From: Saccharibacillus soli
GTDB taxonomy: Bacteria > Bacillota > Bacilli > Paenibacillales > Paenibacillaceae
Direction: 5' to 3'
NCBI GenBank assembly: GCA_002189105.1
Contig: NIOB01000007.1
Coordinates: 310,001-374,000, forward strand
Length of the DNA: 64,000 nucleotides
Positions 18,285 to 28,393 of the stretch are shown piece after piece. The position numbers and the translations under genes are program-made. Numbering within the stretch: position 1 is the stretch's first letter; the number at the start of each line of letters is the position of its first letter. The notes beneath the pieces are model-generated. The model did not search any database, was not told where the DNA came from, and saw only the letters and a list, made by a program, of their open reading frames with translations.

Positions 18285-21197
18285 TTGGCTCAGAAAAAAA
18301 GCACGGGAACGCGCGGTGGAGGCACGAAAAGTGGAAGTTCTTCACGTTCTACAAGCAGAGGCCGTGCGCCGTCCAGTGCAACATCTAAAGGGAAGAAAAA
18401 AAAGCAGAGTTCGCTGGCTAGCGCCCTTAAATATGAAATCTACGGAATTATCCTGATTACGCTATCCATCATTGGTCTGTCGGGACAGGCCGCCCTCGGC
18501 CAATTGCTGTCGGCAGGTTTTGGATTGATTCTGGGAAAAGCCTATGCGATTATTCCGCTGCTGGGGGTGTACATAGGTTTGTTCCTGATGATCCGGCGCA
18601 GCCTTCCCTACGGATGGAGTTCGCGGAAGACAGGGCTGCTGCTGGCTGTGCTTGCTGGCGTGCTGATGCTGTCCATTGGGCAGGCGCAGGGACATCCTGA
18701 CTTGCAGCAGCAGATGAGCGCAGGTGGAATTCTGTCTGCGGTGCAAGGCGACCTGAATCGTGCGCTTATTGCTCCCGACCATGCGATGAGCCAGATCACG
18801 CCGTTTCTGCGACCTATTGGCGGCGGGTATTTCGGAGGTCTGCTGCTATCGCTGCTCTATCTGATGGTGGGGATTACGGGAGCCAAGCTGGCCTCGGCAG
18901 TGCTGCTGATTATTGGCATCATGCTGGTGACCCAGATGTCCTATGTGGATCTGATGAATCTGCTGCGCCGCCGGGCTGGAGAGGCGGTGCGTTCGGCACG
19001 CGAACGCATGAAGGAAGATCGTCTGCTGGCCGAGCAGCGCAGGCTCGAGGCGGATCAGAAGGCCGAGGAACGAGCGAAGGCCAAGGCGGAAGCCGCCGAG
19101 CGCAGACGCGCGGCGCTGCCGGAGCCAGAACCTGGCGAGGAGATGGAGGAGCGGCGCGGATTGACTGCCGCGCTCAAGGGACGGCGGCGCCCGGCCGCCG
19201 AGGAGCCGGAAGAGGAAAGTCCGTCTACAGCGGACTTTAAGGTTACCGGCGTGTACGGGGTGCCGAGCGAGCTGCGCGATCGGCGGCAGGCCGTCGGCGC
19301 AGATGAAGGCGCCGACGAAGCGGGCAGCGGCGCAGCCGCAGGCGTATCGGCCGCTCCAGAGGCCGCAGAACCGGAGCGCCAGGCGCCCATCATCCGCGAC
19401 TTCTTCGAGCGAATTCGCTCGGAGCGGGCGCGGGAAGCCGATTCGGGCGCAGCGGCGCTGTCGGCGGCCGACGACGCCGACGACTTTGAAGATGCGGTCG
19501 GCCCCATGGCGGCCGCAAGCTTCACCGCCGCTGCTTCAGGCGGCGTGGGTCATGCCGCAGGCAGCGCGGCCCTGGGCAGCGCCATGTCGGGCGCAGCAGC
19601 CAGCGCGGCTGTTGGTGCGGCGGGAGTGCCCGCCGCAGGAGCAGCGGCCGCGCCGGGGAGCGAAGCGTCCGCTTCGCTGATGCCGGAAGGCGACCCGTCC
19701 ATTCCGGCGGCAGCTGGCGAACTGCTTGAGGTCGGCGAAGGGGAGAAGATCAAGCCGCCGCCCAAGCCTTACAAGCTGCCGCCGCTTGGCCTGCTGGCGA
19801 TGCCCAAGCCTGACGAGAACGCATCGGCGAACCAGGCGGACTACATGCAGACCGCCCACAAGCTGGAGACGACGCTGGAGAGCTTTGGCGTTCGCGCCCG
19901 CGTGCTTGAAGTGGTGCGCGGCCCTGCGGTGACGCGATACGAGATTCAGCCCGATGTAGGGGTTAAGGTCAGCCGGGTTGTCGGCCTGACGGATGATATT
20001 GCCTTGGCGCTTGCGGCCAAGGACATTCGGATGGAAGCGCCGATTCCGGGCAAGTCCGCAATCGGCATCGAAGTGCCTAATAATGAAGTATCGATGGTAA
20101 CTATGCGTGAAGTCATGGATACCCATGTGTTCGCCGAAGCGCCATCCAAGCTGACCGTAGCGTTTGGCCGCGATATTTCCGGACAGACGATTGTGGGCAA
20201 TCTGGCACGGATGCCCCATCTGCTGGTCGCCGGAGCGACCGGCTCAGGCAAATCGGTCTGCATCAACGGCATCATCGCCAGCATCCTGTACAAAGCCAAG
20301 CCGGATGAAGTCAAATTCCTCATGGTCGATCCCAAGATGGTGGAGCTGAACGTTTATAACGGGATTCCGCATCTGCTGGCTCCTGTCGTAACTGATCCCA
20401 AACGCGCGTCTATGGCGCTCAAGAAGATCGTAGTCGAGATGGAGAAGCGCTATGAGTTATTTTCCAAATCATCAACCCGGAATATTGAAGGTTATAATAC
20501 ATTGATGAAAGACAATCCATCGGCGATTCTGCCTTATATCGTTGTCATCGTCGATGAGCTGGCTGACCTGATGATGGTTGCCGCTGGGGACGTGGAAGAT
20601 GCCATTGCCCGTCTGGCGCAGATGGCGCGTGCTGCCGGAATTCACTTGATTATTGCGACCCAGCGGCCGTCGGTTGACGTCATCACCGGGGTCATCAAGG
20701 CGAATATTCCGTCGCGTATCGCATTTGGCGTTTCGTCGCAGGTGGACTCCCGGACCATTCTGGACATGGGCGGTGCGGAGAAGCTGCTGGGACGCGGAGA
20801 CATGCTGTTTATGCCGATGGGTGCTTCCAAGCCTGTACGCGTACAGGGGGCTTTCCTGAGTGACAACGAAGTGGAAGAGATCGTCGCGTATTGCAGTGGG
20901 CAGGCTGAAGCTGAATATGATACCAGTCTGGTGCCGGAGATCGACGACACGACTTCCGAACCGGAAGAAGTGGTCGATGAACTGTACGATCAGGCGGTGC
21001 AGATTGTAGTGGAAGCGAAGCAGGCCTCCGTGTCACTGCTTCAGCGGCGCATGAGAGTAGGCTACACGCGTGCAGCACGTCTGGTGGATGCGATGGAAGC
21101 ACGCGGCGTCGTTGGCCCTTACGAGGGCAGTAAACCGCGTGAGGTGCTGATCTCCATCGAGCAGCTTCAAGCGATGCGGGCAGCTTCCGGTTCCTGA
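18285..21197 (+). CDS. ftsK: DNA translocase FtsK/SpoIIIE
   Basis: Membrane-anchored hexameric ATPase that pumps DNA through the closing septum. The 970-residue form starts at TTG 18285, 7 bases after AGGAGGG (18271-18277); the open frame from 18162 is not used. It has a Ser/Gly/Lys-rich N-terminus, about four membrane segments (about 45-225) and a very Ala/Glu/Gly-rich linker (about 230-490). The motor has Walker A GATGSGKS near 650 and Walker B '[11 protein letters not shown]' near 755. A winged-helix gamma domain lies at about 900-965 for KOPS/SRS binding. It is longer than B. subtilis SpoIIIE (787 residues), mainly in the linker. Confidence 0.94.
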   Translation: MAQKKSTGTRGGGTKSGSSSRSTSRGRAPSSATSKGKKKKQSSLASALKYEIYGIILITLSIIGLSGQAALGQLLSAGFGLILGKAYAIIPLLGVYIGLFLMIRRSLPYGWSSRKTGLLLAVLAGVLMLSIGQAQGHPDLQQQMSAGGILSAVQGDLNRALIAPDHAMSQITPFLRPIGGGYFGGLLLSLLYLMVGITGAKLASAVLLIIGIMLVTQMSYVDLMNLLRRRAGEAVRSARERMKEDRLLAEQRRLEADQKAEERAKAKAEAAERRRAALPEPEPGEEMEERRGLTAALKGRRRPAAEEPEEESPSTADFKVTGVYGVPSELRDRRQAVGADEGADEAGSGAAAGVSAAPEAAEPERQAPIIRDFFERIRSERAREADSGAAALSAADDADDFEDAVGPMAAASFTAAASGGVGHAAGSAALGSAMSGAAASAAVGAAGVPAAGAAAAPGSEASASLMPEGDPSIPAAAGELLEVGEGEKIKPPPKPYKLPPLGLLAMPKPDENASANQADYMQTAHKLETTLESFGVRARVLEVVRGPAVTRYEIQPDVGVKVSRVVGLTDDIALALAAKDIRMEAPIPGKSAIGIEVPNNEVSMVTMREVMDTHVFAEAPSKLTVAFGRDISGQTIVGNLARMPHLLVAGATGSGKSVCINGIIASILYKAKPDEVKFLMVDPKMVELNVYNGIPHLLAPVVTDPKRASMALKKIVVEMEKRYELFSKSSTRNIEGYNTLMKDNPSAILPYIVVIVDELADLMMVAAGDVEDAIARLAQMARAAGIHLIIATQRPSVDVITGVIKANIPSRIAFGVSSQVDSRTILDMGGAEKLLGRGDMLFMPMGASKPVRVQGAFLSDNEVEEIVAYCSGQAEAEYDTSLVPEIDDTTSEPEEVVDELYDQAVQIVVEAKQASVSLLQRRMRVGYTRAARLVDAMEARGVVGPYEGSKPREVLISIEQLQAMRAASGS

Positions 21198-21261
21198 TTC
21201 CAGGCTGCGTGCTTCCGAAGTTAACCGTACGTCCTTCAGTCGTTTCATTTCAGAGTTTCAG

Positions 21262-21316
21262 ATCCCGGCGTTTGTGTTTAAGGCGATAAGGCCTGACACA
21301 GACGCCGGGATTTTTT
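21262..21316 (+). terminator. Intrinsic terminator after ftsK
   Basis: ATCCCGGCGT and ACGCCGGGAT arms, extended by TGTGT/ACACA, are followed by TTTTTT. Confidence 0.92.
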
Positions 21317-21360
21317 GCGATGAGGCTGCTCTGTCACGCTCTGGTGTGCGCCGCTTGAAG

Positions 21361-21390
21361 TTGATTCCCGTCTCGGCGGTAGTATAGAAT
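21361..21390 (+). promoter_or_regulatory. Promoter of the ymfF-ymfH-ymfI group
   Basis: TTGATT (21361-21366) is followed after 16 bases by TATAGA (21383-21388) or after 18 bases by TAGAAT (21385-21390), between the ftsK terminator and ymfF. Confidence 0.55.
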
Positions 21391-21465
21391 AATCAAGAAT
21401 GGTTAAAGTGTTAAAGGAACAAATTGTACGAGCGGAATCCGCATAAAGCCTAAGGAGTGATGAAA

Positions 21466-22752
21466 ATGAGCAACCCCCAATTTGAACGGGCGTCGGAAGG
21501 CCGTATTCGCATCCATGTTCTGCCGACCAAGCGGTTTAAGACGTTTGCCGTGTCCTTGTACGCTGGAGCACCGCTTGCCGAAGAGACCGTTACCCCGTTT
21601 GCGCTAACCCCTTTTGTCCTCAGACGCGGTAACGCTGCTTACCCGGAGACCATCCAGTTCCGCGAGCGCCTGGAAGAACTTTATGGCGCAGGATTTGGTT
21701 TTGACGTGTATAAGCGTGATGGAAGCCAGATCGTGCAGTTTCGGATGGATACCATCAATGATGCCTTCGTCCAGACGGAAGAGTCGCTGCTGGAAAATTC
21801 GCTGGCTTTCCTTGGCGAGACGCTGACGCGTCCTGCGCTGGAAAACGGCGTATTCAAGAGCAAATTCGTCGATGCGGAACGCGATAATGTGCGCAAGAAG
21901 CTGGACGCGATCATCAACAATAAAGCGCGTTACGCGGGCGCACGCTGTGTGGAAGAGATGTTCTCCGGCGAAGCCTATCGCTTGAACGCCCTGGGCAAAC
22001 GTGATGCGCTTGAAGCCCTGGATGCGTCCACCCTGCATGAATCCTATCGCAAGTGGCTGTCAGAAGCGGCGCTTGATCTTTATGTAGTGGGCGATACGAC
22101 GCTGGAAGAGGTGCGCGGAATCGTACACAAGCATTTTGATCTTGCCGGACCGGGACATGAAGCTTACGCGTATAAAAGAAGCGAAAAAAGCGAAGGGGTC
22201 GGCAATCCGCATATCGTCAAAGAGACGATGGACGTGTCGCAGGGCAAGCTGAACATCGGCTTCAAGACCTCCATTGACTACGCGGACGACCGCTACGCGG
22301 CAGCGCTGGTTTATAATGGTGTGCTGGGCGGCTACCCGCACTCCAAGCTGTTCCAGAATGTACGTGAAAAAGCGAGCCTTGCCTACTACGCTTCGTCGCA
22401 ATATGAACCTCATAAAGCTTTTGGCACCATCCAGTCGGGTATCGAAATCGGCAACTATGACCGTGCGCTGGACATCATCCGCGTTCAGTTGGATGCGATC
22501 AAGGCAGGCGAGATTACAGAGACGGAACTCAGCCAGACGCAGGCTATGCTGGGCAACGATCTGCGTGAGATCCGCGATTCGGCGTTCCAGATGATCCAGC
22601 ATGACTTTGGCAGCCGTCTGTCCGGTCATGAACGTTCGGTAGCCGAATTGATTCAGCAGGTGGAGAGCATGACGGCAGAGCAGGTCGCAGCGGCCGCTCA
22701 GAACTTCCGCCTTGACACCATTTACTTTTTGACGGGAAAAGAGGGGGAATAA
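21466..22752 (+). CDS. ymfF: M16-family peptidase-like protein YmfF
   Basis: A 428-residue M16 pitrilysin-fold protein. The HxxEH zinc motif expected near the N-terminus is not present (the region reads 'LTPFVLRRGNAAYPETIQF'), so it is probably the non-catalytic partner of the next gene, as in YmfF/YmfH and AlbE/AlbF-type pairs. ATG 21466 is preferred over GTG 21457 and ATG 21460 by spacing to TAAGGAG. It is 2 bases upstream of the catalytic ymfH. The natural substrate is unknown. Confidence 0.85.
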   Translation: MSNPQFERASEGRIRIHVLPTKRFKTFAVSLYAGAPLAEETVTPFALTPFVLRRGNAAYPETIQFRERLEELYGAGFGFDVYKRDGSQIVQFRMDTINDAFVQTEESLLENSLAFLGETLTRPALENGVFKSKFVDAERDNVRKKLDAIINNKARYAGARCVEEMFSGEAYRLNALGKRDALEALDASTLHESYRKWLSEAALDLYVVGDTTLEEVRGIVHKHFDLAGPGHEAYAYKRSEKSEGVGNPHIVKETMDVSQGKLNIGFKTSIDYADDRYAAALVYNGVLGGYPHSKLFQNVREKASLAYYASSQYEPHKAFGTIQSGIEIGNYDRALDIIRVQLDAIKAGEITETELSQTQAMLGNDLREIRDSAFQMIQHDFGSRLSGHERSVAELIQQVESMTAEQVAAAAQNFRLDTIYFLTGKEGE

Positions 22753-22754
22753 GG

Positions 22755-24035
22755 ATGGAACGTATTGTCTACGAACATTTACAGGAGACGCTGTATCATG
22801 AGAAGCTCGACAATGGCCTGAACGTGTACGTGCTGCCCAAGGAAGGCTTCCAGAAGACATACGCGACCTTCTCGACAAACTACGGCTCTGTGGATAACCG
22901 CTTCCGGGTAGCCGGGCAGGAGGAACATCGGGTGCCGGACGGCATCGCCCATTTCCTGGAGCACAAAGTCTTCGAGGAGCCGGAAGGCGACGTTTTCCTC
23001 AAATTCTCGACACAGGGCGCCTCGTCCAACGCGTTTACCAGCTTCGATCAGACGGTCTACCTGTTCTCGGCTACCGAGAAGATTGAAGAGAATCTGGAGA
23101 CGCTGATCGACTTCGTGCAGAATCCGTATTTTACTGACGAGAATGTAGAGAAGGAAAAGGGGATCATTGGTCAGGAAATCCAGATGTATCAGGATAATCC
23201 CGACTGGCGCGTCTATTATGGACTGATCGAGGCTCTGTACAGCGTACATCCGGTTCATATCGATATTGCCGGAACGATTGAATCCATCAGCGAGATTACA
23301 AAGGAAACGCTCTATACCTGCTACAATACGTTCTACCATCCGAGCAATATGCTGCTGTTCGTCGTCGGCGGCGTAGACCCGGAGAAGGTGATGGAGCAGG
23401 TTCGACGTAACCAGGCGGCCAAAAATTACGGTCCACAGGCGGAGATCGAACGTTTCTTCGACGCCGAGCCGGAAGAGGTCGCGCAGCCGCGCAAGGAATT
23501 GAATCTGCCGGTGTCGCTTCCCAAGTGCCTGTTTGGATTTAAGGAATCGGCGCCGGAGATCAGTGGGCCAGAACTGGTCAAAATGGATCTGACGACTGAG
23601 CTGATGTTTGATCTTCTGCTTGGAAGCAGTACGCCGCTGTATCAGAAATTGTATGATGAAGCGCTGATTACCGATGGATTTGGCGGGGACTTCCGTGCGA
23701 CGCCTCAGTATGCCTTCTCCGTCATTGGCGGCGATACGCGTGATCCCGATCTGCTGATGGAACGGGTGCGAGAAGAATCGGAGCGTCTGATCGAGAGCGG
23801 CTTTGACGCCAAAGCTTTTGAACGGGCACGCAAAAAGAAAATCGGTAATTACCTGCGTATGCTGAATTCGCCGGAGAGTATCGCTCATGAGTTTACCCGG
23901 TATAAATTCGGGGGCGGCGATCTGTTTGCGGTGCTGGACATTTATGAAAAGATGACCCTGGACGAAGTGAACCAGCGTCTGCGCGAGCATGTTCGCTGGA
24001 ATCGCTGCGCCGTGTCCATCGTGCAGGGGGCATAA
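22755..24035 (+). CDS. ymfH: M16-family zinc peptidase YmfH
   Basis: A 426-residue active-type M16 peptidase: 'DGIAHFLEHKVFEEPEG' contains the HFLEH inverted zinc motif with downstream Glu residues in 'ENVEKEKGIIGQEIQMY'. It forms a gene pair with the motif-less ymfF, which suggests a heterodimer with one catalytic half. Its last base is the first base of the ymfI start (TAATG). Intracellular peptide processing is the likely role; the substrate is not known. Confidence 0.88.
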   Translation: MERIVYEHLQETLYHEKLDNGLNVYVLPKEGFQKTYATFSTNYGSVDNRFRVAGQEEHRVPDGIAHFLEHKVFEEPEGDVFLKFSTQGASSNAFTSFDQTVYLFSATEKIEENLETLIDFVQNPYFTDENVEKEKGIIGQEIQMYQDNPDWRVYYGLIEALYSVHPVHIDIAGTIESISEITKETLYTCYNTFYHPSNMLLFVVGGVDPEKVMEQVRRNQAAKNYGPQAEIERFFDAEPEEVAQPRKELNLPVSLPKCLFGFKESAPEISGPELVKMDLTTELMFDLLLGSSTPLYQKLYDEALITDGFGGDFRATPQYAFSVIGGDTRDPDLLMERVREESERLIESGFDAKAFERARKKKIGNYLRMLNSPESIAHEFTRYKFGGGDLFAVLDIYEKMTLDEVNQRLREHVRWNRCAVSIVQGA

Positions 24036-24808
24036 TGGCGGACGGCGAGCAAAAAGGACGGCGCAAGCCGTCCGACACCGCCGTATTGATTACGGGCGCT
24101 TCCGGCGGGATTGGTTCAGCGATTGCCGAGCGTTTTGCCGCAGAGGGCTGCCGCGTGGCGCTGCATTATTCAGCGTCGGCGGAAGCCGTTCGGGCGGCGG
24201 CTGACCGCTGTACGTCGTTGGGTGCGGCTCAGGTACTCACGGCGCGTGCCAATATAAGCGATCAGGCCGAGGTGCTGCGTATGCGAGATGAGCTGACGAA
24301 GGCAGGGTTCGTGCCCAATGTTCTCGTCAATAACGCAGGTGTTGCGCATTATGGCATGCTTCAGGATGTAACGGAGGCCGACTGGGATCGGGTGATGAAT
24401 ATCAACCTCAAGGGAACTTTTTTATGCAGTCAGGCTTTTATGGGAGAAATGATTTCACGCCGTTATGGGCGGATTATCAATATTTCTTCCATATGGGGAT
24501 TGGTAGGCGCTTCCTGCGAGGTCGTCTACTCAGCGGCAAAAGGAGGAATCAACGCCTTTACCAAGGCGCTTGCCAAAGAACTCGCCCTGTCGGGCGTTTC
24601 GGTAAATGCGGTGGCTCCGGGAGCCGTGAAGACGGCGATGCTGGATTCGTTTTCGGAGGAGGAGCAGCGGGGTCTGGCCGAGGAGATTCCCGTGGGACGG
24701 CTGGCGGAACCTCATGAGATTGCCGAAGCGGTGCACTTTCTGGCGCTGCCAGCATCCGGGTACATGACGGGGCAGATTCTGAGTCCCAATGGGGGTTGGG
24801 TGACGTAA
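24035..24808 (+). CDS. ymfI: SDR-family EF-P 5-aminopentanone reductase YmfI
   Basis: A 257-residue short-chain dehydrogenase/reductase. In B. subtilis YmfI reduces the 5-aminopentanone modification on elongation factor P Lys32 to 5-aminopentanol. Motifs seen are 'TGASGGIGSA' (NADPH binding, about 18-27), 'NNAGVAHYG', catalytic Ser in 'NISSIWG', YxxxK in 'YSAAKGG' and 'PGAVKTAM'. The assignment to the EF-P enzyme rests on the ymfF-ymfH-ymfI-ymfK synteny. The ymfJ (DUF3243) gene that follows in B. subtilis is not found. Confidence 0.82.
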   Translation: MADGEQKGRRKPSDTAVLITGASGGIGSAIAERFAAEGCRVALHYSASAEAVRAAADRCTSLGAAQVLTARANISDQAEVLRMRDELTKAGFVPNVLVNNAGVAHYGMLQDVTEADWDRVMNINLKGTFLCSQAFMGEMISRRYGRIINISSIWGLVGASCEVVYSAAKGGINAFTKALAKELALSGVSVNAVAPGAVKTAMLDSFSEEEQRGLAEEIPVGRLAEPHEIAEAVHFLALPASGYMTGQILSPNGGWVT

Positions 24809-25021
24809 GCCATCCCGCCCACATTTCCGTCGGATGAGGGATACAATTTTGCCTCATTCTCTGTCTTTATAACGTATGCCCACAAGGTTAAGAATCTGTT
24901 TCTTGCGTTTAAACGGCATTTTTAATATCATTAGACGAAGATTGAAGTCGGGATCTGGCGGCTGAAGCGGGCTGGAGAGGCAGACTTCAAAATCGCGCGG
25001 GATACGGAAGTGAGAGGGATC

Positions 25022-25789
25022 ATGGAAACTAAACAATGGTATATGGAATATCGCATACATAAGAATCGACCGGGTTTGCTCGGGGACATCGCGTCGATTC
25101 TGGGGATGCTGGAAGTGAATATCATCACGATTAACGGCGTTGAAGGTCGAACCCGGGGGATGCTGCTGGAAACGACGGACGACGAGAAAATTCAACTGCT
25201 GGGCGCAATGCTGAAAAAAGTCGATAGCGTAACGGTGACGGCTCTCCGTCCCCCCAAGCTGGTCGATATTTTGGCTGTTCGTCATGGTCGCTACATTGAA
25301 CGGGATTCGGATGATCGCAAGACCTTCCGTTTCACACGTGATGAGCTGGGCCTCTTGGTCGATTTTCTGGGTGAATTGTTCAAGCGTGAAGGCAATCAAG
25401 TGATCGGTCTGCGCGGTATGCCGCGTGTAGGCAAGACGGAGTCGATCATTGCAGGCAGCGTATGTGCGATGAAGCATTGGACATTTGTGTCCTCGACCCT
25501 GCTGCGTCAGACGGTTCGCAGTCAGATGTCGGAAGAGGAAATGAATCCCAACAATGTCTTTATCATTGATGGAATCGTAAGTACCATTCGCTCCAATGAA
25601 AAACATTACCAGCTGCTCAAAGAGATCATGGCGATGCCATGCACCAAAGTGATCGAGCATCCGGACATCTTCATGCGGGAATCGGAATACGATCATTCGC
25701 AGTTTGACATGATTATCGAGCTGCGCAGCACACCGGATGAAGAAATTATTTATGATACTTTTGCAACCAGCTATACGGATGATCTTTAA
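25022..25789 (+). CDS. ymfK: DUF3388 protein YmfK
   Basis: A 255-residue protein with an N-terminal ACT-like region ('MEYRIHKNRPGLLGDIASILGMLEVNI') followed by a P-loop-like segment 'GLRGMPRVGKTESI' near residue 130 and an Asp-rich 'NNVFIIDGIVST'. This matches the YmfK/DUF3388 family of Bacillales; the function is unknown. An in-frame GTG at 25010 would add four residues; neither start has a strong Shine-Dalgarno. The 213-base gap before it holds no convincing gene. Confidence 0.82.
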   Translation: METKQWYMEYRIHKNRPGLLGDIASILGMLEVNIITINGVEGRTRGMLLETTDDEKIQLLGAMLKKVDSVTVTALRPPKLVDILAVRHGRYIERDSDDRKTFRFTRDELGLLVDFLGELFKREGNQVIGLRGMPRVGKTESIIAGSVCAMKHWTFVSSTLLRQTVRSQMSEEEMNPNNVFIIDGIVSTIRSNEKHYQLLKEIMAMPCTKVIEHPDIFMRESEYDHSQFDMIIELRSTPDEEIIYDTFATSYTDDL

Positions 25790-25847
25790 GTTTTTCAACA
25801 AGAGGACCCGCGTAAGCTTTTGAATACAACGAGGAGGGATGAACGGA

Positions 25848-26936
25848 ATGTCCGATCTGGGACAGCAACTCAAAGACGCCCGTTTACAAAAAGGGCTCTC
25901 ACTTGAAGACGTACAGGAAATGACCAAGATCCGCAAACGCTATTTGGAGGCTATCGAGCAGGGGGATTTTAAGGTTCTGCCGGGCAGCTTCTATGTGCGG
26001 GCATTTATTAAAACCTATGCAGAAGCCGTTGATCTTGACGCGGAGGCTCTGCTGCAAAATCATCCTAAGGATGTACCCGCAGCCGAGCCTGAAAACGTCA
26101 TGGAGCCGGTGCTGACCAAACGTTCCGCTCGTACCGCGTCTTCGGGCGCAGGGGGAGCAAGAGGCGGTGGTGGCCGTGGTGAAGGCAGCAAAGGCCTGTC
26201 TACGGCATTGATGTGGACGTTCCCGATTCTCATTCTGATTATCGTGGCCATCGTGTATATCAACAACACCAAACCGGATAACGATGCGGCGAAGACGAAG
26301 CCCGATACTACGGCTACTACGCAGAAGCCGGCGGATAACGCGACAACCAAGCCTGCCGATAACAAAGAAACCAACACCAGCACAACAGGCGGAGGTACAC
26401 AAAGCCCTGGAACAGCTGCGCCGGATGCCACGAAAGAAACCGAAACCGATCCAGCTACACCACCCGCAGACACGGGTGAAACAAGCGGCGAGACGGTGAC
26501 AAGCGAAGGCACCGAAGGAACGCAGTCAACCGATTCAAGTGATCCTGCCGATACAGACGAGGCGGGAGCAGCGGGTGAAGAGGGTACGGATGAGACTGGA
26601 ACGACGCCAAACACAACAGGTTCGACTGTCGTTACTCAAGCTGGCAAAGAAGGCAAAGCTACCGTCTTCAATGCCCAACCGGCACAGGGCGGTACAGTCA
26701 AAGTGACGATCAATGCCAGCGGTCTGAGCTGGCTGGAAGTGTACCGTGGCAGCACAAGCGGAGAGAAGCTGTATTTCCAGAACACCAAAGAAGGCGAAGC
26801 TCTGTCGTTCGATCTGGATAGCCAGGGACTGTACATCAAGTCGGGCTACTCGGTAGTGACGGATATTCGCATCGACGGGCAGCAGATCAAGGATGGCAAG
26901 ACCACTTCCCGCTTCAAGATTAATCTGGTGCAATAG
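25848..26936 (+). CDS. rodZ: RodZ-like cytoskeletal HTH membrane protein
   Basis: A 362-residue bitopic membrane protein that links MreB to elongation in related bacteria. An N-terminal HTH ('LGQQLKDARLQKGLSLEDVQ', about 3-70) is followed by a basic Gly-rich patch and one membrane segment ('TALMWTFPILILIIVAIVYI', about 120-140). A long Thr/Ala/Asp/Pro-rich extracellular stalk (about 145-265) and a C-terminal DUF4115 beta domain (about 275-360) complete it. ATG 25848 is chosen over ATG 25839 by spacing to GAGGAGGG. It matches B. subtilis YmfM. Confidence 0.9.
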   Translation: MSDLGQQLKDARLQKGLSLEDVQEMTKIRKRYLEAIEQGDFKVLPGSFYVRAFIKTYAEAVDLDAEALLQNHPKDVPAAEPENVMEPVLTKRSARTASSGAGGARGGGGRGEGSKGLSTALMWTFPILILIIVAIVYINNTKPDNDAAKTKPDTTATTQKPADNATTKPADNKETNTSTTGGGTQSPGTAAPDATKETETDPATPPADTGETSGETVTSEGTEGTQSTDSSDPADTDEAGAAGEEGTDETGTTPNTTGSTVVTQAGKEGKATVFNAQPAQGGTVKVTINASGLSWLEVYRGSTSGEKLYFQNTKEGEALSFDLDSQGLYIKSGYSVVTDIRIDGQQIKDGKTTSRFKINLVQ

Positions 26937-26974
26937 GATTTTGGGCTTTCACGCCCCATCGAAAGCCCAAAATC
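26937..26974. repeat. Hairpin after rodZ without a T-run
   Basis: ATTTTGGGCTTTC and GAAAGCCCAAAAT form a near-perfect 12-13-bp stem. On the plus strand the right arm is followed by CCC, not T, so it is not a standard terminator. It may stabilise the rodZ mRNA 3' end. Confidence 0.6.
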
Positions 26975-27090
26975 CCAGATTCGTTCATGCTTTAAGAACG
27001 AATCGTTAAAGCAAATCAAGAACCATGACAAGCATCTCCCATCTCCATTTCAAGCATCCTACACATCTCACTCCGAAAGGAAGAGGAATC

Positions 27091-27582
27091 ATGGCTTCTG
27101 AAAGTTCAATGGACATTGTATCCAAAATGGATATGCAAGAGTTAAAAAACGCGATTGACCAGGCAGAGCGCGAAATTGCCAGCCGTTTCGACTTTAAGGA
27201 CACCAAGACCAGCTTCGATCTGCAAAAGGATTCGCTGACGGTGGTATCCGACGATGATTACAAGCTTGGCGCGGTCATCGATATTCTGCAATCCAAGATG
27301 ATTAAACGCGGCGTACCTTTCAAAAACCTGGAGTTTGGCAAAGTGGAGCCGGCTTCGCTTAATACGGTTCGCCAGAAGCTGGGACTGAAATCGGGTATTG
27401 AATCGGACAGTTCCAAGAAGATAAATACGCTGATCCGCGATTCCAAATTGAAAGTCAAAAGCCAGATCCAGGGCGACCAAATCCGTGTCACTTCCAAGAG
27501 CAAGGACGATCTCCAAGCCGTCATGAAGCTGCTGCGTGAAGCCGATCTGCCGATTGAACTGCAATTTACCAATTTCAAATAA
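27091..27582 (+). CDS. yajQ: YajQ-family nucleotide-binding protein
   Basis: A 163-residue protein of the YajQ family, which has two RNP-like ferredoxin folds; homologues bind c-di-GMP or nucleic acid. 'MDMQELKNAIDQAEREIASRFDF' (family N-terminus) and 'SKDDLQAVMKLLREADLPIELQFTNFK' (C-terminus) are clear. The frame opens at 27025, but ATG 27091 follows GAAAGGAAGAGG. It probably has its own transcript ending at the terminator at 27644. Confidence 0.9.
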   Translation: MASESSMDIVSKMDMQELKNAIDQAEREIASRFDFKDTKTSFDLQKDSLTVVSDDDYKLGAVIDILQSKMIKRGVPFKNLEFGKVEPASLNTVRQKLGLKSGIESDSSKKINTLIRDSKLKVKSQIQGDQIRVTSKSKDDLQAVMKLLREADLPIELQFTNFK

Positions 27583-27643
27583 GGGCTGCGTGGATCTTCA
27601 CAGAGTTGGGGATTCTTCGACTCCAAACGCAGCCTGCATGGGC

Positions 27644-27681
27644 AAACCCTTCGATTTCCTTCTGGAAACGAAGGGTTTTTG
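27644..27681 (+). terminator. Intrinsic terminator after yajQ
   Basis: AAACCCTTCG and CGAAGGGTTT arms around a 14-base loop, followed by a T-run. Confidence 0.85.
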
Positions 27682-27718
27682 CATAAATAAGCGGTCTATG
27701 CAGAAGCTTCCAGGCGTT

Positions 27719-27747
27719 TTGACACCAAAAGTTTCGGATATTATACT
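27719..27747 (+). promoter_or_regulatory. Strong SigA promoter for pgsA-cinA
   Basis: Perfect TTGACA (27719-27724), 17-base spacer, TATACT (27742-27747), 58 bases before the pgsA ATG. Confidence 0.88.
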
Positions 27748-27805
27748 TGTAAAGTTGAAAAGAGAAATCGGGCACAAAGCCCGATCGGAAGGAATGGATG
27801 AATAA

Positions 27806-28393
27806 ATGAATCTTCCCAATCGCATTACGATGAGTCGGATTCTGCTGATTCCGATCATGATGGTCTTTCTTCTGGCCGACCTGCCGTTCCTGCCTGAGCC
27901 ACTAATCTGGCATGGCGTCGAATTGAGCTGGGGTCAGCTGATTGCCTGCATCATCTTCATCGTGGCCTCCTGCACGGACGGGATTGACGGCTATATCGCA
28001 CGCAGCCGCAACCTGGTGACCAACCTGGGCAAGCTGCTGGACCCGCTGGCTGACAAGCTGTTGGTATCCGCTGCGTTTATCTCGTTGGTTCAGATGGACA
28101 AATTGGCCGCCTGGATGGCCATCGTCATCATCAGCCGCGAGTTCGCTGTCACCGGCCTGCGCCAGATCGCGCTGCTGGATGGAGCCGTGATGGCCGCCGG
28201 AGCCGGAGGCAAGATCAAGACTGTTTTGCAGATCGTTGCCATCGCCCTGCTGCTGCTGAACAATCTGCCTTTCGAGATCTGGAATATCCCTGCCGATACG
28301 ATTTTCGTCTGGGCTGCTGTGATTGTAACCGTTTATTCGGGTATAGATTACTTCGTGCGTAACCGGAGGTTACTGAAACAGTCGAACGCGTAA
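27806..28393 (+). CDS. pgsA: CDP-diacylglycerol-glycerol-3-phosphate 3-phosphatidyltransferase
   Basis: Makes phosphatidylglycerol phosphate, the committed step to phosphatidylglycerol and cardiolipin. The 195-residue integral membrane protein begins 'NLPNRITMSRILLIPI'. The CDP-alcohol phosphotransferase signature D-x2-DG-x2-AR-x8-G-x3-D-x3-D is met by 'DGIDGYIARSRNLVTN' and 'GKLLDPLADKLL' (about 52-82). It lies immediately upstream of cinA-recA, as in many Firmicutes. Confidence 0.94.
   Translation: MNLPNRITMSRILLIPIMMVFLLADLPFLPEPLIWHGVELSWGQLIACIIFIVASCTDGIDGYIARSRNLVTNLGKLLDPLADKLLVSAAFISLVQMDKLAAWMAIVIISREFAVTGLRQIALLDGAVMAAGAGGKIKTVLQIVAIALLLLNNLPFEIWNIPADTIFVWAAVIVTVYSGIDYFVRNRRLLKQSNA

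Noticed and set aside
24854-25020. Minus-strand reading between ymfI and ymfK that looks slightly protein-like (ends ILNLVGIRYKDRE)
   Set aside because: It is the tail of a long antisense frame through ymfK, with no start and ribosome binding site of its own. A search for similar peptides in relatives would settle it.
26937-26974. Terminator after rodZ
   Set aside because: The stem is strong but no T-run follows on the plus strand, so it is listed only as a hairpin.
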